Positions 5,479 to 7,934 of a stretch of 7,934 nucleotides of DNA are shown here, piece after piece; position 1 is the first letter of the stretch; each line of letters opens with the position of its first letter. The stretch is taken from contig JAFRZS010000276.1 in NCBI GenBank assembly GCA_017442445.1, positions 1-7,934 on the forward strand, given 5' to 3'. The position numbers and the translations under genes were made by a program. The notes beneath the pieces are model-generated. The model had not been told where the DNA came from. It was given only the letters and a program-made list of their open reading frames with translations, and did not search any database. This stretch comes from Clostridia bacterium. Its GTDB lineage: Bacteria; Bacillota; Clostridia; Oscillospirales; Acutalibacteraceae.

Positions 5479-6072
5479 ATGTTAAACGAGCTTAGTGACA
5501 GAATGAAACGTATATACGAAATACCTGCTACACCTGAAAATGAGCAGAAATTAAGAGATGAACTGCAAATACTTTACATGATTACAGAAAACATGAGTAA
5601 CAAAATTCTTTCAAACGAGGTCAGAATTTTTGCAAAATGCCGTTTATCAGAGCTTGACGACATAAAAATAATGAGTCTTGATAAAATACCGAAAAGCAGG
5701 TACGAATTAAATACACTGCTTCTCAGAATTTTTAAAAAACTTGATAAAGAGGGGAGAAGGATAAGTTTCCGGACACAGCAGGAAAAAATACATGTTCTCA
5801 CAAATGAAAAGATAATAACGGTTTTGTTTGAACGATTGCTTCTTTTCAGCAAAAACCGTATTTCAGTTGAAATTAAAGAAAAAAGGATAAAAATAAAATC
5901 GGATTGCAGTTTTTCACGGTTAATGAAACTCAGAAACTGCAAATCCGATTTAATACTTGTTATTGATAAAATTTTAAAAATCAATTCTCAGACAATGTTT
6001 ATAAGCTCACTTGATTCAGGGAGTGAAATATCCTTATCGTTAGAAGGAATACTTTGCAACGAGTCCGACTAA
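5479..6072 (+). CDS. Unrecognised protein with a degenerate histidine-kinase-like fold
   Basis: I do not recognise this 197-residue, Lys/Ile/Leu-rich protein as a named family. It has no signal peptide or membrane segment. Residues about 77-190 follow the order of a histidine-kinase ATPase domain: LNTLLLRIFKKLDKEGRRIS (77-96), a strand, NEKIITVLFERLLLFSKN (109-126) where kinases have the N-box helix, strands ISVEIK and RIKIKSD (128-142), then LILVIDKILKI...SGSEISLSL (158-188) like the last helix and strands. The N-box asparagine, DxGxG, ATP lid and GxGxG are not visible. The only histidine is H105, outside the helical N-terminal half, so catalysis is unlikely. It may be a pseudokinase or phosphotransfer-like adaptor; this is inference from pattern. 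The ATG at 5479 has only a weak upstream SD and no convincing promoter, and is overlapped by a 13-codon frame. The 3' end overlaps the convergent lipoprotein gene by 33 bp. Confidence 0.65.
   Translation: MLNELSDRMKRIYEIPATPENEQKLRDELQILYMITENMSNKILSNEVRIFAKCRLSELDDIKIMSLDKIPKSRYELNTLLLRIFKKLDKEGRRISFRTQQEKIHVLTNEKIITVLFERLLLFSKNRISVEIKEKRIKIKSDCSFSRLMKLRNCKSDLILVIDKILKINSQTMFISSLDSGSEISLSLEGILCNESD
5879..5951 (-). terminator. Probable terminator of the lipoprotein gene, inside the convergent gene
   Basis: A 17-bp stem with one bulged base forms from 5896-5912 and 5934-5951 (cores AAATCGGATT and GCAGTTT), with a 21-nt loop. On the minus strand it is followed by TATTTTTATCC and TTTTTT (5879-5895), about 90 nt past the lipoprotein stop. 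On the plus strand no T-run follows, so it fits the minus-strand transcript. The long loop lowers certainty. Confidence 0.5.
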
Positions 6073-7926
6073 TACAGAACCGCTTCCTGCAGGTGATATA
6101 CCTTTCAGGTTACTGTCGCTTGATCTTGTGTGTCCTCCGATTACAAATGATTTGCCGTCGGAAAGAACAGTGACTCCCAAAGCAAGGTCTGATTTTGAAC
6201 CGCCAAGACGCGAAAGAGCTTTTGTCTTGCCGTTTGAATCAACATACCAGATAAAAATATCAGTATCGCCCATATTTTTGATAGCGGAAAAATCTCTGTT
6301 ATCTGACTTTGAAGAGCCGACAACCACATATCCGTCACCGTATTTTTCAACTGAGAAAATTCTGTCATCTTCAAATCCTGCAAGAACCTTTTGCCATGCG
6401 ACTGAACCCGAGGGGTTGAATTTCACAAGGACAGAATCAAATCCGCCTGCATTATGGAAATCAGAGAAAGAGCCGTCTGTTGTTGATTTTACGGTATAAC
6501 CGCCGCCGATTACACAACCGCCGTCCTTTGTTGCAGTGATTGCGAGTATTTCTTCGTGTCCGCTTCCGGAGTAAGCTTTTTTCCAGAGCTCTTTTCCGTT
6601 TTTGTCAAGTTTGATTACAACACAGTCAAGACCGCCTTTACCTGCGAGGTCTTTGAAATATCCTGTTGAAGAAGCGGTCTGGCAAAGTGCATAGATATTA
6701 CCGTCGCTTGTAACAGCAATATCAACAATTGAGTCAGACATGTTTCCGCCGAATAATTTCTTCCATGACATATCGCCGTTTTTGGTGTATTTGATTAAGA
6801 ATGCTGCACCTGTTTTATCAACGCCTTCAAAGAGTCCGTCATTTGAAAGTGTTTTACCGCCGATAATAAATCCGCCGTCAGATGTTGCTGCAACACTCTT
6901 TACATACTCATGATTTTTACCGCCTGTGAGCTTTGTGAACTGAACTTTTCCTGCAGGTGAAAGCTTAACAATAATGTTATCAAGCTGTCCTATAGGTGTA
7001 GCACCGAGGTTTGTTGATGATGTTGAACCGACAGCTATAATACTGCCGTCTTTAAGTACTGCAACCTTGTCAAGAGCTACCCCCTTATCGCCGCAAATGG
7101 GAGTTTTCCAAACCTTTGAACCGGCTGCGTTATATTTTATAACACAGCTGAACTTTGATGTATTTCCGTTTGAGTTGAATCCTGCAAAATCGCCTTCAGC
7201 CTTATTACCTGTTGCGATTGCGATGTAGCCACCGTCAGATGTTGCGACAACATCTGTGACAGAACTGCTTCCTCCACCGCCGATTGTTTTTACATAATTA
7301 AGTTTTGCCTGTAAAGCAGTTGCTGAGTTTGATGTGGGATTTGTATTATAAGTAGTACCTGTCTTTTTAGTAGTGGTACGGGTTGTTCGTTCTGCTGTGG
7401 TTTTCTTGGTAGTTTTATTGGAGCTGTTATTTTTTTCGGAGCTTGTTGTCTCTTTCTTGGTTGTGGTTATGATATTGTTTTCTCCGTCAACATATGTTCC
7501 GTCAAAAATTGTTGAGCCCTCTTCATTTACGATAGTTGTATAAAGAATATCACCGTCTTCTTTTGTGACAACCTCGTAAACGGGAGATCCGTCATTCTTT
7601 GTGACTGTTACATCCTGACCGTCTTTTTTAGTTGTGACAACCTGAGTTACTACTGAATAGATAAAGTTTCCGTCTTTATCTGTGTAGGGTTCGCCGTTTT
7701 TATCTGTTACCAAAGCACCGATTTTGTTTCCGTCTGCATCGGTAATGTCTTCGCCGTCAGCATTTGTAACAGCATAATAAGCTGTGTTACCTTCGGCGTC
7801 TGTGACAGCAACACCGTTTGCATCGGTAACTACATTTTCGTCAGCAGGTTTTTTGTTACAAGCTGCAAGTGTAACAGAAACCGCAAGAAGAAAAACGACT
7901 GAAAGAATAATATGTATCTTTTTCAT
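6040..7926 (-). CDS. Lipoprotein with VTD/DGN repeats and a predicted seven-bladed beta-propeller
   Basis: The 628-residue protein is predicted to be exported and lipid-anchored on the outer face of the membrane; its function is unknown. A positively charged start (MKK), a hydrophobic core to about residue 20 and the lipobox LAAC (20-23, C23 modified) form a lipoprotein signal peptide. Residues 33-92 are three exact 20-residue repeats of the type VTDxxGxxxTDxxGNxxxxx, followed by more degenerate copies to about 150. A Thr/Ser/Lys-rich spacer covers about 152-200. Residues 209-628 contain seven repeats of about 54-69 residues starting near 209, 278, 334, 393, 454, 516 and 575. Most have a GG turn, SDGG(Y/F)xxxG strands, an xVxK strand, an xxGxxxWxK end, or variants of these, which suggests a seven-bladed beta-propeller. 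Such folds usually bind proteins or carbohydrates. The ATG lies 8 nt from the window edge, so its RBS and promoter are not visible. Confidence 0.85.
   Translation of the reverse strand: MKKIHIILSVVFLLAVSVTLAACNKKPADENVVTDANGVAVTDAEGNTAYYAVTNADGEDITDADGNKIGALVTDKNGEPYTDKDGNFIYSVVTQVVTTKKDGQDVTVTKNDGSPVYEVVTKEDGDILYTTIVNEEGSTIFDGTYVDGENNIITTTKKETTSSEKNNSSNKTTKKTTAERTTRTTTKKTGTTYNTNPTSNSATALQAKLNYVKTIGGGGSSSVTDVVATSDGGYIAIATGNKAEGDFAGFNSNGNTSKFSCVIKYNAAGSKVWKTPICGDKGVALDKVAVLKDGSIIAVGSTSSTNLGATPIGQLDNIIVKLSPAGKVQFTKLTGGKNHEYVKSVAATSDGGFIIGGKTLSNDGLFEGVDKTGAAFLIKYTKNGDMSWKKLFGGNMSDSIVDIAVTSDGNIYALCQTASSTGYFKDLAGKGGLDCVVIKLDKNGKELWKKAYSGSGHEEILAITATKDGGCVIGGGYTVKSTTDGSFSDFHNAGGFDSVLVKFNPSGSVAWQKVLAGFEDDRIFSVEKYGDGYVVVGSSKSDNRDFSAIKNMGDTDIFIWYVDSNGKTKALSRLGGSKSDLALGVTVLSDGKSFVIGGHTRSSDSNLKGISPAGSGSVLVGLVAKYSF
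7651..7830 (-). repeat. Three tandem 60-bp coding repeats (20-residue period) in the lipoprotein
   Basis: Residues 33-52, 53-72 and 73-92 align without gaps: each begins VT(D/N), has G at position 6, TD at 10-11 and GN at 14-15. The DNA copies have diverged, so this is an old protein-level duplication. The TDxDGN pieces recall acidic metal-binding loops but lack a full EF-hand DxDxDG. Confidence 0.8.
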
Positions 7927-7934
7927 AAAACATA

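Noticed and set aside
5574..5984. A 136-codon minus-strand frame opposite the kinase-like gene
   Set aside because: Its Phe/Leu/Ile/Ser-rich product is what is expected from the antisense of Lys/Glu-rich codons, and no SD or family pattern is visible. The plus-strand gene gives a more protein-like sequence.
6128..6499. A 123-codon plus-strand frame opposite the propeller lipoprotein
   Set aside because: It is antisense to the repeated SDGG/VIGG codons of a well-supported lipoprotein and has no recognisable domain of its own.

Overview
The window looks like chromosomal DNA of a low-GC, endospore-lineage Firmicute, most likely a clostridial relative (Ruminococcaceae/Oscillospiraceae type). This is inferred from AT-rich intergenic DNA, GGAGG/AAAGGA-type ribosome binding sites, near-consensus TTGAAA-17-TATAAT promoters, a YtvI-like membrane protein and a Thr-rich lipoprotein carrying VTDxDGN repeats. 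I see no tRNA, rRNA, CRISPR array, insertion sequence or phage gene, and no gene-free stretch longer than 300 bases.

Layout. (1) Positions 1-182, minus: the first 60 codons of a glycogen branching enzyme (glgB), with its own strong promoter. (2) Positions 342-2793, minus: a hom-lysC operon for homoserine dehydrogenase and aspartate kinase, ending in a perfect 13-bp terminator hairpin. lysC contains a strong internal Shine-Dalgarno and TTG start, predicting a separate regulatory beta subunit. (3) Positions 2996-4138, plus: a YtvI-like AI-2E/PerM-family membrane protein transcribed divergently from hom. (4) Positions 4158-4267: two back-to-back terminators, one for each convergent gene. (5) Positions 4286-5293, minus: glyceraldehyde-3-phosphate dehydrogenase, with an AT-rich, repeat-containing upstream region. 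(6) Positions 5479-6072, plus: a small unrecognised protein whose C-terminal two thirds resembles a decayed histidine-kinase ATPase domain. (7) Positions 6040-7926, minus: a large lipoprotein with three exact 20-residue repeats, a Thr/Lys linker and a predicted seven-bladed beta-propeller. It overlaps gene 6 tail to tail by 33 bp, and its likely terminator lies inside gene 6.

How the genes fit together. hom and lysC supply the aspartate-family branch (lysine/diaminopimelate, threonine, methionine); gap and glgB are core carbon metabolism. The less ordinary part is the right-hand third: an orphan kinase-like protein without visible catalytic residues, interlocked with a surface-exposed propeller lipoprotein. 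The start codons of hom and gap are placed at ATGs downstream of longer TTG-initiated frames, because those TTGs abut or overlap the Shine-Dalgarno sequences.
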